Source: Oleiagrimonas soli (GTDB lineage: Bacteria > Pseudomonadota > Gammaproteobacteria > Xanthomonadales > Rhodanobacteraceae). Taken from it: a stretch of DNA of 64,000 bases. The position numbers and the translations under genes are program-made. The notes beneath the pieces are model-generated. The model saw only the letters and a program-made list of their open reading frames with translations, was not told where the DNA came from and ran no database searches. Location: positions 928,699 to 992,698 of the forward strand of contig NZ_KN196470.1 of the NCBI RefSeq assembly GCF_000761445.1. Direction: 5' to 3'. Shown here one piece after another: positions 43,444 to 53,138 of this stretch. Position 1 is the stretch's first letter. The number at the start of each line of letters is the position of its first letter.

Positions 43444-44735
43444 TGGCCGGAGCAATCGCACGCTGGTTCAACGAGCGCGCTCCCGGGCTTGCGCCGATGT
43501 ACCGCAAGCACATGACGGAGTACTACGCGCCGAAGAACTTCAACGTCATGTACTACTTCGGGTCGCTGGCGATGCTGGTGCTGGTCAACCAGATCCTGAC
43601 CGGCATCTTCCTGGCGATGTTCTACAAGCCCAGCGCGCTGGAAGTGTTCCCGGGCACCTCCGAAGCGTTCGCGTCCGTGTACTACATCATGCGCGACGTC
43701 GACTGGGGCTGGCTGATCCGCTACATGCACACCACCGGCGCGTCGATGTTCTTCGTCGTGGTGTACCTGCACATGTTCCGCGGCCTGATGTACGGCTCGT
43801 ACAAGAAGCCGCGCGAACTGGTGTGGATTCTCGGCATGCTGATCTTCCTGGTGCTGATGGCCGAGGCCTTCATGGGCTACGTGCTGCCGTGGGGCAACAT
43901 GTCGTTCTGGGGCGCCAAGGTGATCATCTCGCTGTTCGGCGCGATTCCGGTCGTCGGCGAGACGCTGGTGCACTGGATCATGGGCGACTTCTCGCCGGCC
44001 GACGCCACGCTGAACCGCTTCTTCTCGTTGCATGTGGTGGCGCTGCCGATCGTGCTGCTGCTGCTGGTGGTGCTGCATCTGGCCGCGCTGCACGAAGTCG
44101 GCTCGAACAACCCCGACGGCGTCGAGATCAAGAAGAAGAAGAACGAGAAGGGCATCCCGCTGGACGGCATCCCGTTCCATCCGTACTACACGGTGAAGGA
44201 TCTGTTCGGCGTCGGCATGTTCCTGCTGATCTGCGCGTTCATCATCTTCTTCGCGCCGGGCATGGGCGGCTGGTTCCTGGAGCACGACAACTTCGTGCCG
44301 GCGAACCACCTGGTCACGCCCGCGGCGATCAAGCCGGTGTGGTACTTCACGCCGTTCTACGCGATTCTGCGCATGATCCCGTTCAAGCTGCCCGGCGTGC
44401 TGACGATGTTCGGCGCGATCATCCTGCTGTTCCTGACGCCGTGGATCGATCGCGGCCAGGTCAAGTCGATCCGTTACCGCGGCACCGGCTACAAGATCGC
44501 GCTGGCGCTGTTCGCGGTGTCGTTCATCAGTCTGGGTCTGGTCGGTGCGGAAGTCACCGCCGAGGCCATTCCGATGATCTTCGGTGCCAATGCGGACATC
44601 ACGTCCATCGAGAACCTGTTCGGCCGGTTCTGGGTGCTGGTGTACTTCGGATTCTTCGTCTTCCTCTGGGTCTACACGTACTTCGGCCTCGAGAAGACCA
44701 AGCCGGTTCCGGAACGGGTGACGACACATGACTAA
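43443..44735 (+). CDS. petB: Cytochrome b of the bc1 complex
   Basis: This 430-residue, eight-helix integral membrane protein carries hemes bL and bH. The Qo-site motif (PEWY in most families) is not clearly present at 44325-44345, where the sequence reads KPVWYFTPFYAILR, a PVWY variant. Heme histidines are seen in MHTTGASMFFVVVYLHMFRG and SLHVVALPIVLLLLVVLHLAALHEVG. The petC ATG overlaps its end by eight bases. Confidence 0.96.
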   Translation: MAGAIARWFNERAPGLAPMYRKHMTEYYAPKNFNVMYYFGSLAMLVLVNQILTGIFLAMFYKPSALEVFPGTSEAFASVYYIMRDVDWGWLIRYMHTTGASMFFVVVYLHMFRGLMYGSYKKPRELVWILGMLIFLVLMAEAFMGYVLPWGNMSFWGAKVIISLFGAIPVVGETLVHWIMGDFSPADATLNRFFSLHVVALPIVLLLLVVLHLAALHEVGSNNPDGVEIKKKKNEKGIPLDGIPFHPYYTVKDLFGVGMFLLICAFIIFFAPGMGGWFLEHDNFVPANHLVTPAAIKPVWYFTPFYAILRMIPFKLPGVLTMFGAIILLFLTPWIDRGQVKSIRYRGTGYKIALALFAVSFISLGLVGAEVTAEAIPMIFGANADITSIENLFGRFWVLVYFGFFVFLWVYTYFGLEKTKPVPERVTTHD

Positions 44736-45471
44736 GCGCGTTTTCTTCTTCATTGCCCTGTCGCTGTCTCTGCTGCTGGGCGCGGTCTCCGCGCAGGCTT
44801 CGGAGGGCGGCGGCGAGCTGATGTCGGCGCACGTCAGCCTGAAGGACAAGGCCTCGCTGCAGCGCGGCGCCCGGCTGTACTTCAACTACTGTTCCGGCTG
44901 CCATTCGCTGCACTTCATGCGCTACTCGCGCATGGCCGAGGATCTTGGCCTGACCGAGAAAGAGGTGATGAACAACCTCAACTTCACCGGCGCCAAGTTC
45001 CAGGGTCACGCCATCGCGGCCATGCCCGAGGCGGATGCGGCGAAGTGGTTCGGCAAGGCTCCGCCGGATCTGTCGCTGAAGGTGGCCGAAAAGGGTTCGG
45101 ATTACGTCTACAGCTACCTGAACTCGTTCTACCTCGACCCCGAGCGTCCGGTGGGCTGGAACAACACGGTGTTCCCGAATGCCTCGATGCCGAACCCGCT
45201 GTGGGAGCTGCAGGGTCTGCAGGTGGCGGAGAAGGGCAAGGCGGCCGACGGCAGCGAGATCGTCACCGGCCTGAAGCTGGAGCAGCCGGGCCGCATGTCG
45301 CCCGAGCAGTTCCACGCGGCCACGCGCGACCTGACGGCGTTCCTGACCTATGTGTCGGAGCCGGCGGCGCTCAAGCGCGAGTCGATGGGTATCTGGGTGC
45401 TTCTGTATCTGGCTGCATTCACGTTCCTGGCCTACCTGCTCAAGCACGAGTACTGGAAGGACGTCCACTGA
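44728..45471 (+). CDS. petC: Cytochrome c1
   Basis: This 247-residue protein has a signal peptide (to about residue 24), the heme c motif CSGCH (Cys55, Cys58, His59), an axial Met near AIAAMPEA, and a C-terminal anchor helix (GIWVLLYLAAFTFLAYLL). It passes electrons from the Rieske protein to soluble cytochromes. It is the last gene of petABC and is followed by a hairpin terminator. Confidence 0.97.
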   Translation: MTKRVFFFIALSLSLLLGAVSAQASEGGGELMSAHVSLKDKASLQRGARLYFNYCSGCHSLHFMRYSRMAEDLGLTEKEVMNNLNFTGAKFQGHAIAAMPEADAAKWFGKAPPDLSLKVAEKGSDYVYSYLNSFYLDPERPVGWNNTVFPNASMPNPLWELQGLQVAEKGKAADGSEIVTGLKLEQPGRMSPEQFHAATRDLTAFLTYVSEPAALKRESMGIWVLLYLAAFTFLAYLLKHEYWKDVH

Positions 45472-45475
45472 TCGA

Positions 45476-45520
45476 CGGCGTTCGGGCGCGGGGGAGCGCT
45501 CGAACGCCGATTTGCTTTTC
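45476..45520 (+). terminator. Hairpin terminator or attenuator between petC and sspA
   Basis: A perfect nine-base stem (CGGCGTTCG / CGAACGCCG) with a further GCGC/GCGC inner stem is followed by ATTTGCTTTT. It begins five bases after the petC stop. Some read-through into sspA is possible because only 16 bases separate it from the sspA start. Confidence 0.65.
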
Positions 45521-45536
45521 GAGGGGGGGGGTCGCC

Positions 45537-46160
45537 ATGGTATCTAGCGTTCGCAATCGCACCATACTTACACTGTTCACATCCGCCGATGCCGTGCAGT
45601 GTCATCGTGTGCGCATGGTGCTTGCCGCCAAGGGCGTGGTCTACGACCGGGTCGTGGTCCATCCGGACAAGCTGCCGGAAGATCTGCACGATCTCAATCC
45701 GTATGGTACGTTGCCGACGCTGGTCGACCGCGATCTGGTGCTGCACGATACCGCGGTGATCTGCGAGTATCTGGACGAACGCTACCCGCATCCGCCGCTG
45801 ATGCCGATCGATCCGCTGTCACGCGCACGGTTGCGTCTGGCGATGGTGTGCATCGAGCACGACTGGCTGCCGCTGATCGAGACCATCGGGCAGGGCGGCC
45901 GCAAGGCGGATACCGCGCGCAAGCATCTGCGCGAACAATTGCTCGCCGCCCGTCCGCTGTTCAAGGCGGCCAAGTTCTTCCTGAATCCGGAATTGAGCCT
46001 GGCCGACTGTCTGGTGGTTCCGGTGATCTGGCGTCTGCAGGCCCTGGGTGTGAAGCTGGGGCGTGAAGGCAAGGTGATTACCGATTACGGCGAGCGCATT
46101 TTCCACAGCCAGGGCTTCGCACGAAGCCTGAGCGACGAAGAACGACTCATGGTCGAGTGA
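45537..46160 (+). CDS. sspA: Stringent starvation protein A (glutathione S-transferase fold)
   Basis: This 207-residue protein has an N-terminal thioredoxin-like part (TILTLFTSADAVQCHRVRMVLAAKGV, NPYGTLPTLVDRDLVLHDTAVICEYLDERYPHPPLMP) and an all-helical C-terminal half. SspA binds RNA polymerase during stationary phase and does not act as a transferase. The start lies six bases after a run of nine G, which serves as its ribosome site. It overlaps nothing; sspB follows by four bases. Confidence 0.94.
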   Translation: MVSSVRNRTILTLFTSADAVQCHRVRMVLAAKGVVYDRVVVHPDKLPEDLHDLNPYGTLPTLVDRDLVLHDTAVICEYLDERYPHPPLMPIDPLSRARLRLAMVCIEHDWLPLIETIGQGGRKADTARKHLREQLLAARPLFKAAKFFLNPELSLADCLVVPVIWRLQALGVKLGREGKVITDYGERIFHSQGFARSLSDEERLMVE

Positions 46161-46164
46161 GCTA

Positions 46165-46623
46165 GTGAGCACCACCACCGAACATCACGGCATGAATTCC
46201 AACCGTCCGTACCTGCTGCGGGCGATTTACGACTGGGTGACGGACAACGGCCTTACGCCGTACGTGCTGGTCGACGCCACGCGCGCCGGCGTGCAGGTCC
46301 CGTCGCACGTCATCAAGGACGGCCAGGTCGTGCTCAACATCGCCATGCGCGCGGTGGCCAATCTCGACCTGGGCAACGACCGCATCAGCTTCAGTGCGCG
46401 CTTTTCCGGCGTCAGCCAGTCGGTCAGCTTCCCGGTGTCGGCCGTGCTGGCGATCTACGCCCAGGAGAACGGCCAGGGCATGATGTTCCCCGAGGATGCC
46501 GATCCGCCGCCGCCGGATGACGGTTCGGTCGAGCCGTCGCCGGCTTCCGATGCGGACGGCAGCGGTGACGAGGGCGACGGCAAGCCGCGTCGTGGCGCGC
46601 CGCATCTGCGCGTCATCAAATAA
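46165..46623 (+). CDS. sspB: ClpXP protease specificity-enhancing factor SspB
   Basis: This 152-residue adaptor binds ssrA tags and delivers proteins to ClpXP. The core is NRPYLLRAIYDWVTDNGLTPYVLVDA ... GQVVLNIAMRAVANLDLGND. A long acidic linker follows, and the ClpX-binding tail GAPHLRVIK ends the protein. GTG at 46165 is used; ATG at 46192 is a possible shorter start. It is co-transcribed with sspA. Confidence 0.94.
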   Translation: MSTTTEHHGMNSNRPYLLRAIYDWVTDNGLTPYVLVDATRAGVQVPSHVIKDGQVVLNIAMRAVANLDLGNDRISFSARFSGVSQSVSFPVSAVLAIYAQENGQGMMFPEDADPPPPDDGSVEPSPASDADGSGDEGDGKPRRGAPHLRVIK

Positions 46624-46669
46624 GTCGTTCGCGTTCGGCGCGGCGCGGCGGAAAAGCGCCGCGCTCAGC

Positions 46670-47038
46670 TCAATGCAGTCGGCGCACCCGCTGCATCAGA
46701 TCGACCACCTGCGTCTCCGCGCCTGCGGAGGCTTCGGGCGTGGGCCATTCGGTGTGCAGGTCGACCACGCGTCCGCTTACCATCCACAGATGGCCGGCGT
46801 GGCGGTCCTGGCCGTTCAGGCTGACCTCGAAGGCGTAGCGGAGCATCCATTGCGGCAGGCCTTCGCCGCGGCGCAGACGCAGGCCGGAAAGGCCGACGCT
46901 CTCGTCGAGAAGCTGCACGGATTGCGCCTTGCAGATACTGCGCGCGGCGCGTAGCGCGAGCTCTCGGCTGCGCATGGCGGACAGCCACAGGCCGATCACG
47001 GCCATCAACGCGAGCAGGAACAGCCATTCGTAGGTCAT
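46670..47038 (-). CDS. DUF3301 membrane protein
   Basis: This 122-residue protein has one N-terminal helix (MTYEWLFLLALMAVIGLWLSAM) and a cytoplasmic part with the family pattern RSRELALRAARSICKAQSVQLLDESVGL and LRYAFEVSLNGQDRHAGHL. The function is unknown. It is common in gammaproteobacteria, often near nadC. Its end faces the sspB stop, 46 bases away. Confidence 0.88.
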   Translation of the reverse strand: MTYEWLFLLALMAVIGLWLSAMRSRELALRAARSICKAQSVQLLDESVGLSGLRLRRGEGLPQWMLRYAFEVSLNGQDRHAGHLWMVSGRVVDLHTEWPTPEASAGAETQVVDLMQRVRRLH

Positions 47039-47067
47039 GGCGCTATTGTGGGTGCGCCCCGGGGCGC

Positions 47068-47958
47068 TCACAAGTGCGGAAGCGGCGATCCGTCACGCAT
47101 GTGCACGCGGAAGGAAAGGTCCACGGCGTGCACGTGCTTGGTCAGCGCGCCGACCGAAATGTAGTCCACGCCGCGTTGCGCGATGGCGCCGATCGAATCG
47201 AGATCGACGCCGCCCGAGACTTCCAGTTCCACCTTGCCCTTTGCGCGGGCGACGGCGCGATCGAGCATGTCCGGCCCGAATTCGTCGAGCATGACGCGGT
47301 CGACGCCGGCCGCGAGTGCCTGTTCCAGTTCGTCGAGGTTCTCGACCTCGACTTCGAGCAACAGCTGCGGATGCCGGGCGCGCGCCGCTAGCACGGCCTC
47401 GCGCAGCCCGCCGGCTGCGGCAATGTGGTTTTCCTTGATCAGGATGGCGTCGTAGAGGCCGATGCGGTGATTGTGGCCACCGCCGCAGCGCACCGCGTAT
47501 TTCTGTGCCAGACGCAGGCCGGGCAGGGTCTTGCGCGTGTCGAGGATGCGCGTGCCCGTGCCCGCCACTGCGGCGACGTAGCGTGCGGTGCGGGTGGCGG
47601 TGCCGGACAGGGTCTGCAGGAAGTTCAGCGCCGTGCGTTCGGCGCTGACCAGTGCGCGTGCGTTGCCCTGCAGACGACACAGCACCGTGTCCGGCGCGAC
47701 GCGTTCGCCGTCGCGTACCGTCCATGCGATGGCGATGTCGGGATCGAGTCGGTGGAAACAGGCGTCGAACCAGGCACGACCGGCAATCACGGCTTCGTCG
47801 CGGCACAGCAGTTGCGCATGCGCATGGGCGTCGGCGGGCAGCAGGTCGGCAGTGGCGTCGCCGCTGCCGAGGTCTTCGCTCAGGGCGTGCTCGACATCAC
47901 GCGCGATGACGTCGCCCGCAGGCAGCGCGGGCGTGGAGTCGCGATCGGTCGAGCTCAT
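47068..47958 (-). CDS. nadC: Nicotinate-nucleotide pyrophosphorylase (carboxylating)
   Basis: This 296-residue enzyme makes nicotinate mononucleotide from quinolinate in de novo NAD synthesis. It contains EDLGSGDATADLLP, ALNFLQTLSGTATRTARYV, ILDTRKTLPGLRLAQKYAVRCGGGHNHRIGLYDAILIKENHI and LEVSGGVDLDSIGAIAQRGVDYISVG. The ATG overlaps the stop of the DUF1631 gene (ATGA). Confidence 0.97.
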   Translation of the reverse strand: MSSTDRDSTPALPAGDVIARDVEHALSEDLGSGDATADLLPADAHAHAQLLCRDEAVIAGRAWFDACFHRLDPDIAIAWTVRDGERVAPDTVLCRLQGNARALVSAERTALNFLQTLSGTATRTARYVAAVAGTGTRILDTRKTLPGLRLAQKYAVRCGGGHNHRIGLYDAILIKENHIAAAGGLREAVLAARARHPQLLLEVEVENLDELEQALAAGVDRVMLDEFGPDMLDRAVARAKGKVELEVSGGVDLDSIGAIAQRGVDYISVGALTKHVHAVDLSFRVHMRDGSPLPHL

Positions 47959-50276
47959 GCGTTGGGCTTCGGCGCTTCGGCGTTGGGCGTGGACTGCGAC
48001 GTGCGCAGACGTTCGACGATGGCATCCAGCGCACGGTCGAACAGCGGCAGTTCCTCGAGAACCACGGTCTGCCCGGAGGCCAGCTCGCTGGCGAACTGAT
48101 CCAGCGTCTTGTCGGCCACCTTCAGACCGCGGCGGTTGACGAACAGGTATTTGCCGCTGATCGGACTGATCCAGGAAAGCTTGGCGCGTTCCGGGCGCTC
48201 GCTATCGGCCTGGAACTCCACCCAGGTGCCGACCTTTAGCGCGCGCACGCGCTGCACTTCGGGGCTGTCGGGTTGCACGGCCGGCTTCGCGGTCTCCTCG
48301 GTTTCGCTGAGGGTTTCCGGCGTGGCGATGGCTTCCATGCTGTCGGGAATCGGCATGGCTTCGCTGACCGTTTGCGCGACCGCGACTTCCTCGCGCAGGT
48401 TCAGCTGTCCGTTGTAGAGCGTGTTCAGCTGCCGCATCAGGTTTTCGACGTCGGCATCCTGGAAGGCGACCGTGGCCAGGCCGTGACGCAGCGACTTTTC
48501 CAGCAGCGGCAGCAGTTGGTTCAGGCGCGCGCGTTCGACGTCGCTGCGGATCGGTCCGACGCTCCACACGAAGTCGTCGACGAAGCGCAACCCGACACGG
48601 AATTCCTTGGATTCCTCGCCGTGACGCAGCAGCGTCAGCACCAGGTAGTTGGCCCAGGCGCGGGTGAGGATGCCGTTGACCAGCGCCGGCAGTTCGCGAC
48701 CGTCGATGCGCGAGAGGATTTCCTGCGCGGCGCGGCGACGCGCCTGCTGCAGCTTCTCGCGACCGCGAGTGGCTTCGGCGGCGCGCTGTTCGGCCAGTTG
48801 CGCGCGACGGTTGCTGCCGTCGAGGAACTTGCGGAATTCGTCCAGCTGGCGGTTGAAGACCTCGATGTCGTCGTCGAAGTCGGACAGCAGGGTTTCCACC
48901 ACGCTGCGGACCTTGCCCAGCAGGCGCTGATCGCGGTCGGATTCGGCCGACCAGCTCTTGGCGGCCTCGGCCAGCTCGTCGAGCAGGCGGCGCGCCGGGT
49001 GATTGGCGTGCGCGAACAGCCGGCGGTCGAGAATGGCCGCCTTCAGATACGGAATCTGCAGGCGCGCCAGCAGCACCTGCATCTCCATCGGCAGGTTGTG
49101 ATCCTGCAGGATGTACTCGAACAGCATGCTGATGAGGTCGATGGTGTCCTCATCGGCGCCGGAAACGTAGGACTTGGCCTCGCCGCGCAGATGGCTGATC
49201 TGGCGCACCAGCTGTTCCTTCAGCAGACGCACGTCCTCCGCCGACAGCGTGGTGTCGATGGGAATCTGCGTCGGCATCGAGACCGTGCTGCGGGCCACTT
49301 CGCCCTGCAGCACCGACAGCGCGCCGAGCAACTCCGCCGGGCTCAGCGAGGGACCGCTGTTGCCCATGGCCGGTTGTCCGTAACCGTAGGTCTGGCGACG
49401 CTCGGCCAGCAGCGACTGCAACGTTTCGACCAGCTTGGTGCGCAGCATCGAGTTGTCGTTGTCGTCGCCCTCGACGTCCTGCGCGGCATTCGCTTCGTTG
49501 CGCTGCTGCGGGCGCGGCTGCGTCGTCGTCGATCGCTTGGCGCCGGGCGTGCGAAGCTGCGGCAGCACGCCGGCCTGGATCAGGGTGTGGTTGATTTCCT
49601 CGTACAGCGGTTCGAGGTTGTTCAGCACGTAGCGCTCGAACAGCTTGAACACGATCAGCTTGACGCGGACCTCGACCTTCAGCTCGCTCATGGCCTCGCC
49701 GAACGAGCGGGTCAGCGTGGCCGGGCCGATGGGATTGTCGACGTTGTCGACCTTGGTGCCGCCGCAGATCACGGTCAGGCGCTGGTTGACCGCGAACAGG
49801 CTGTGCGAGAGACGGCCCTCGGCCTTGCTGGTCATGCTGGTGACCGCGAGCGATTCTTCCAGGTCGCGCTCGTCCACCAGTGACAGTTCCGGCGAACCGC
49901 CGAAGGCGCGCTGTTCGTTCTGCGTTTCGCCGTGGGCGTGGCGCTGGCCGCCGGCCAGCTTGGAAAACGCGCCGGTGATCATGTCGATGAAGCTGCGCTC
50001 GATCAGCGGCCGCTTCTTGCGCACGTCGCGCATGCCGTCGAAGTACTGCGTCTGCACGGCGTTGTTCTCGGCCTTCTCGGCGAGGTCGAACAGGGCATCG
50101 TCGACATTGTCGAACATGCTGCCCATCAGGCTCATCAGATGGCGTGTGCTGACGCCGCGCACGGAAGCCAGCAGCTCGCCGACGCGCTCGTTGCGCGGGT
50201 CGTTGGCGATGCTGCCGCTGCGTTCGGCCAGATCGACGATGTTGCTGAGATGGCTGCGTTCGTTGACGTTGTTCAT
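47955..50276 (-). CDS. DUF1631 family protein
   Basis: This 773-residue protein belongs to the DUF1631 family, often mislabelled thymidine phosphorylase. A mainly helical body carries an N-terminal part NNVNERSHLSNIVDLAERSGS and a C-terminal beta segment VGTWVEFQADSERPERAKLSWISPISGKYLFVNRRGLKV that looks like a PilZ-type barrel. A link to cyclic-di-GMP is possible, but the usual RxxxR motif is not obvious. The ATG at 50276 is used (GGAA before it); 50288 is an alternative. It is coupled to nadC. Confidence 0.82.
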   Translation of the reverse strand: MNNVNERSHLSNIVDLAERSGSIANDPRNERVGELLASVRGVSTRHLMSLMGSMFDNVDDALFDLAEKAENNAVQTQYFDGMRDVRKKRPLIERSFIDMITGAFSKLAGGQRHAHGETQNEQRAFGGSPELSLVDERDLEESLAVTSMTSKAEGRLSHSLFAVNQRLTVICGGTKVDNVDNPIGPATLTRSFGEAMSELKVEVRVKLIVFKLFERYVLNNLEPLYEEINHTLIQAGVLPQLRTPGAKRSTTTQPRPQQRNEANAAQDVEGDDNDNSMLRTKLVETLQSLLAERRQTYGYGQPAMGNSGPSLSPAELLGALSVLQGEVARSTVSMPTQIPIDTTLSAEDVRLLKEQLVRQISHLRGEAKSYVSGADEDTIDLISMLFEYILQDHNLPMEMQVLLARLQIPYLKAAILDRRLFAHANHPARRLLDELAEAAKSWSAESDRDQRLLGKVRSVVETLLSDFDDDIEVFNRQLDEFRKFLDGSNRRAQLAEQRAAEATRGREKLQQARRRAAQEILSRIDGRELPALVNGILTRAWANYLVLTLLRHGEESKEFRVGLRFVDDFVWSVGPIRSDVERARLNQLLPLLEKSLRHGLATVAFQDADVENLMRQLNTLYNGQLNLREEVAVAQTVSEAMPIPDSMEAIATPETLSETEETAKPAVQPDSPEVQRVRALKVGTWVEFQADSERPERAKLSWISPISGKYLFVNRRGLKVADKTLDQFASELASGQTVVLEELPLFDRALDAIVERLRTSQSTPNAEAPKPNA

Positions 50277-50392
50277 GGCGGATTCCATCGGGACGCCGCA
50301 CACGCGCCCATGGTTAACATTGTCGTCCAACGGAAATTGCAAAACGTGAGGCCGTTCACGTTGTCTTGTCAGGGGTGCGCCGCGAGACCCGT

Positions 50393-50656
50393 TCAGAGGC
50401 CCTCGCGCAGCTGGGTGGTGCCGATGCCTTCCTCGGGCAACATGACCGGAATGTCGTCTTCGATGCGATAGACGACGCGCCCGTCGGTGGTCACCAGACC
50501 GGCCGTCAGCGCCGCTTCCACGCGCGCGCCGGCCACGGTGTCGACTTCGCCGCGTGCAATGGCTTGATTCAGTCGTTCCAGTTCGCCCGTCTGCAGGGGG
50601 CGGACGGGGGTTTTGCTGACCGGGCAGCAGAGGATATCGAGCAGGTGCTTGTCCAT
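50393..50656 (-). CDS. Trm112-like / YcaR family protein
   Basis: This 87-residue protein has LLDILCCPVSKTPVRPL at the start and DGRVVYRIEDDIPVMLPEEGI at the end, the pattern of the Trm112/YcaR family of small zinc-ribbon-like proteins. Only the first cysteine pair (Cys10, Cys11) is present. The role in bacteria is unclear. The gap to the divergent purE gene is only 34 bases. Confidence 0.88.
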   Translation of the reverse strand: MDKHLLDILCCPVSKTPVRPLQTGELERLNQAIARGEVDTVAGARVEAALTAGLVTTDGRVVYRIEDDIPVMLPEEGIGTTQLREGL

Positions 50657-50690
50657 GCCATTACAATAGCTTCTTTTGGATGGACCGACC

Positions 50691-51197
50691 ATGACTTCGA
50701 CCCCCTCCGCACCACGCGTCGGCGTGGTCATGGGTTCCCGATCCGACTGGGAAACCATGCAGCACGCTGTGGCCCTGCTGGAACGGCTCGGCATCGCCCA
50801 TGAAACCCGTGTGGTGTCCGCGCATCGCACGCCCGATCTGTTGTTCCAGTACGCCGAGCAGGCGGTCGAGCGCGGCTTGCAGGTGATCATCGCCGGCGCC
50901 GGCGGCGCGGCGCACCTGCCGGGCATGCTGGCGGCCAAGACCCGGGTGCCGGTGTTCGGCGTGCCGGTGCAGTCGAAGGCGCTGAACGGCATGGATTCGC
51001 TGCTTTCGATCGCACAGATGCCCACCGGCATTCCGGTCGGCACGCTGGCGATCGGCAAGGCCGGCGCGGGTAACGCCGCGCTGCTGGCCGCGGCGGTGCT
51101 GGCGTTGACCGATCCGGCCGTGGCCGAGGCGCTGGACGCGTTCCGGGCGACGCAGACGCAGGACGTGCTCGATCGCCCCGATCCGAGGTCAGCATGA
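50691..51197 (+). CDS. purE: 5-(carboxyamino)imidazole ribonucleotide mutase
   Basis: This 168-residue class I PurE rearranges N5-CAIR to CAIR in purine synthesis. It contains [51 protein letters not shown] and [18 protein letters not shown]. The ATG at 50691 is preferred over an upstream TTG. purK follows with a four-base overlap (ATGA). Confidence 0.97.
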   Translation: MTSTPSAPRVGVVMGSRSDWETMQHAVALLERLGIAHETRVVSAHRTPDLLFQYAEQAVERGLQVIIAGAGGAAHLPGMLAAKTRVPVFGVPVQSKALNGMDSLLSIAQMPTGIPVGTLAIGKAGAGNAALLAAAVLALTDPAVAEALDAFRATQTQDVLDRPDPRSA

Positions 51198-52348
51198 GCG
51201 AGCGCAAACCGGTTCTGGGTATTCTCGGCGGCGGTCAGCTGGCACGGATGATGGTGCTGGAGGGCGCGCCGCTGGGCGTGACGTTCCGTATCGTCGACCC
51301 CGCGGACACGCCGTGCGCCGCGCAACTCGCGCCGACCCGGCGCGCGGACTGGAACGACCTCGATGCGCTGGCGCCGTTCGCCGAGGCGATCGACGTCGCC
51401 ACCTTCGATTTCGAGAACGTGCCGGCCGAGACCGCGCAGTGGCTGACCGAGCACGTGCAGGTCCATCCGGGGCCGCGCGCGCTGGCGGTGGCGCAGGATC
51501 GGATGGCCGAGAAGACGCTGTTCCGCGACATCGGCCTGGACACCGCGCGTTTCGCCGCGGTCGACACCCGCGCGGATCTGGATCGCGCCCTGCACGAGAT
51601 CGGCGCGCCGGCGATTCTGAAGACGCGTCGTCTGGGCTACGACGGCAAGGGCCAGTTCCGGCTGCGCGATGCCGTCGACGCCGATGCGGCCTGGGCGGCG
51701 CTGGGCGAGCAGGCCGCGCAGCACGGCCTGATCCTGGAAGCCTTCGTGCCGTTCGACTACGAGGTCTCGGTGATCGCCGTGCGCGGTCGCGACGGCGAAT
51801 TCCGGACCTGGCCGTTGACGCGCAACTGGCATGCCGACGGCATCTTGTCGCTGAGTCTGGCGCCCGCGCCGGGCGCCGACGCCATCGCGGACAGCGCCTT
51901 CGCGCACGCACGCACGTTGGCCGAGCGTCTCGACTATGTCGGCGTGTTCGCGCTGGAATTGTTCGTCAAGGACGGTCGCGTGCTCGGCAACGAGATGGCG
52001 CCGCGCGTGCACAATTCCGGTCACTGGACCTACGATGGCGCCGTCACCAGCCAGTTCCAGAATCACGTGCGCGCGGTGCTGGGACTGCCGCTGGGCGATA
52101 CCTCGGCGCGCGGCTGCAGCGTCATGTTCAACTGGATCGGCGCGATGCCGCCGGTGGCGCCCGCACTGGCCGTGGGCGACGTGCACTGGCACGACTACGG
52201 CAAGTCTTCGCGGCCCGGGCGCAAGGTCGGGCACGCCACGGTCTGCGCGGCCGACTTCGCCACGCTGCGCACCCGCGTGGAGGCGTTGGCGCAGGCGCTG
52301 GATCGCGTCGAGCAGGCCTCGCCGCTGCTCGACCTTCCGGTGTCCTGA
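51194..52348 (+). CDS. purK: 5-(carboxyamino)imidazole ribonucleotide synthase
   Basis: This 384-residue ATP-grasp enzyme makes N5-CAIR from AIR, bicarbonate and ATP. It starts [24 protein letters not shown] and contains [34 protein letters not shown] and [14 protein letters not shown]. It forms an operon with purE and ends ahead of a strong two-way terminator. Confidence 0.97.
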   Translation: MSERKPVLGILGGGQLARMMVLEGAPLGVTFRIVDPADTPCAAQLAPTRRADWNDLDALAPFAEAIDVATFDFENVPAETAQWLTEHVQVHPGPRALAVAQDRMAEKTLFRDIGLDTARFAAVDTRADLDRALHEIGAPAILKTRRLGYDGKGQFRLRDAVDADAAWAALGEQAAQHGLILEAFVPFDYEVSVIAVRGRDGEFRTWPLTRNWHADGILSLSLAPAPGADAIADSAFAHARTLAERLDYVGVFALELFVKDGRVLGNEMAPRVHNSGHWTYDGAVTSQFQNHVRAVLGLPLGDTSARGCSVMFNWIGAMPPVAPALAVGDVHWHDYGKSSRPGRKVGHATVCAADFATLRTRVEALAQALDRVEQASPLLDLPVS

Positions 52349-52372
52349 GTCGCTTGTTGCGCCCTGTGCGGA

Positions 52373-52409
52373 CATGAAAAAACCGGCCGCGAGGGCCGGT
52401 TTTTTCATG
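52373..52409. terminator. Bidirectional rho-independent terminator between purK and sodB
   Basis: The stem CCGGCC/GGCCGG with loop GCGAG is flanked by A6 on the left and T6 on the right, and the palindrome extends outwards to CATG on both sides. It stops purK on the plus strand and sodB on the minus strand. Confidence 0.92.
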
Positions 52410-52428
52410 CGCTGGAACCGCGCCGGGA

Positions 52429-53007
52429 TCAGGCCATGTTGCTGGCGGCGAAGTCCCAGTTGACCAGGTTCCAGAACGCCTCGACGTACTTCGGGCGGGC
52501 GTTGCGGTAGTCGATGTAGTAGGCGTGTTCCCACACGTCGATGGTCAGCAGCGGCTTGTCGTCGCCGGTGATCGGCGTGGCCGCGTTGGACGTGTTGACG
52601 ATGGCCAGCGAACCGTCCGGACGCTGCACCAGCCAGGTCCAGCCCGAGCCGAAGTTGCCGGCCGCGGCGGTGCTGAATTCCTCGCGGAACTTCTCCACCG
52701 AACCGAACGTCTTGGTCAGCGCGTCGGCCAGCTTGCCGGACGGGTCGCCGCCGCCGTTCGGGCTCAGCGAATGCCAGTAGAAGGTGTGGTTCCAGACCTG
52801 GGCGGCGTTGTTGAACATGCCGCCGGAGGACTTCTTGATGATGTCTTCCAGGCTCATGTCGGCGAACTCGGAGCCTTCGATCATGCCATTCAGCTTGGTG
52901 ACGTAGGCCTGATGATGCTTGCCGTAGTGGAAGTCCAGGGTCTCGGCCGAGATGTGCGGCTCAAGGGCGTTTTTGTCGAAGGGAAGCGCGGGAAGCTCGA
53001 TCGCCAT
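52429..53007 (-). CDS. sodB: Superoxide dismutase (Fe type)
   Basis: This 192-residue enzyme has metal ligands His27, His74, Asp157 and His161 ([28 protein letters not shown]). Gln70 in [13 protein letters not shown] is the position that marks Fe-type enzymes. It has no signal peptide, so it is cytoplasmic. It is a single-gene unit ending at the shared terminator with purK. Confidence 0.96.
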   Translation of the reverse strand: MAIELPALPFDKNALEPHISAETLDFHYGKHHQAYVTKLNGMIEGSEFADMSLEDIIKKSSGGMFNNAAQVWNHTFYWHSLSPNGGGDPSGKLADALTKTFGSVEKFREEFSTAAAGNFGSGWTWLVQRPDGSLAIVNTSNAATPITGDDKPLLTIDVWEHAYYIDYRNARPKYVEAFWNLVNWDFAASNMA

Positions 53008-53138
53008 GCTGGCTACTCCTGTTGGGCTTGAATGGGTCGATGCGGCGTTGCGGCGGGCCGCGCAGGCGGTGCCCGGCCGCGATACAATGACGGCTTTGGC
53101 GCGATGCGCCCGTCGATCATTGTAAGACTAATCAATCT

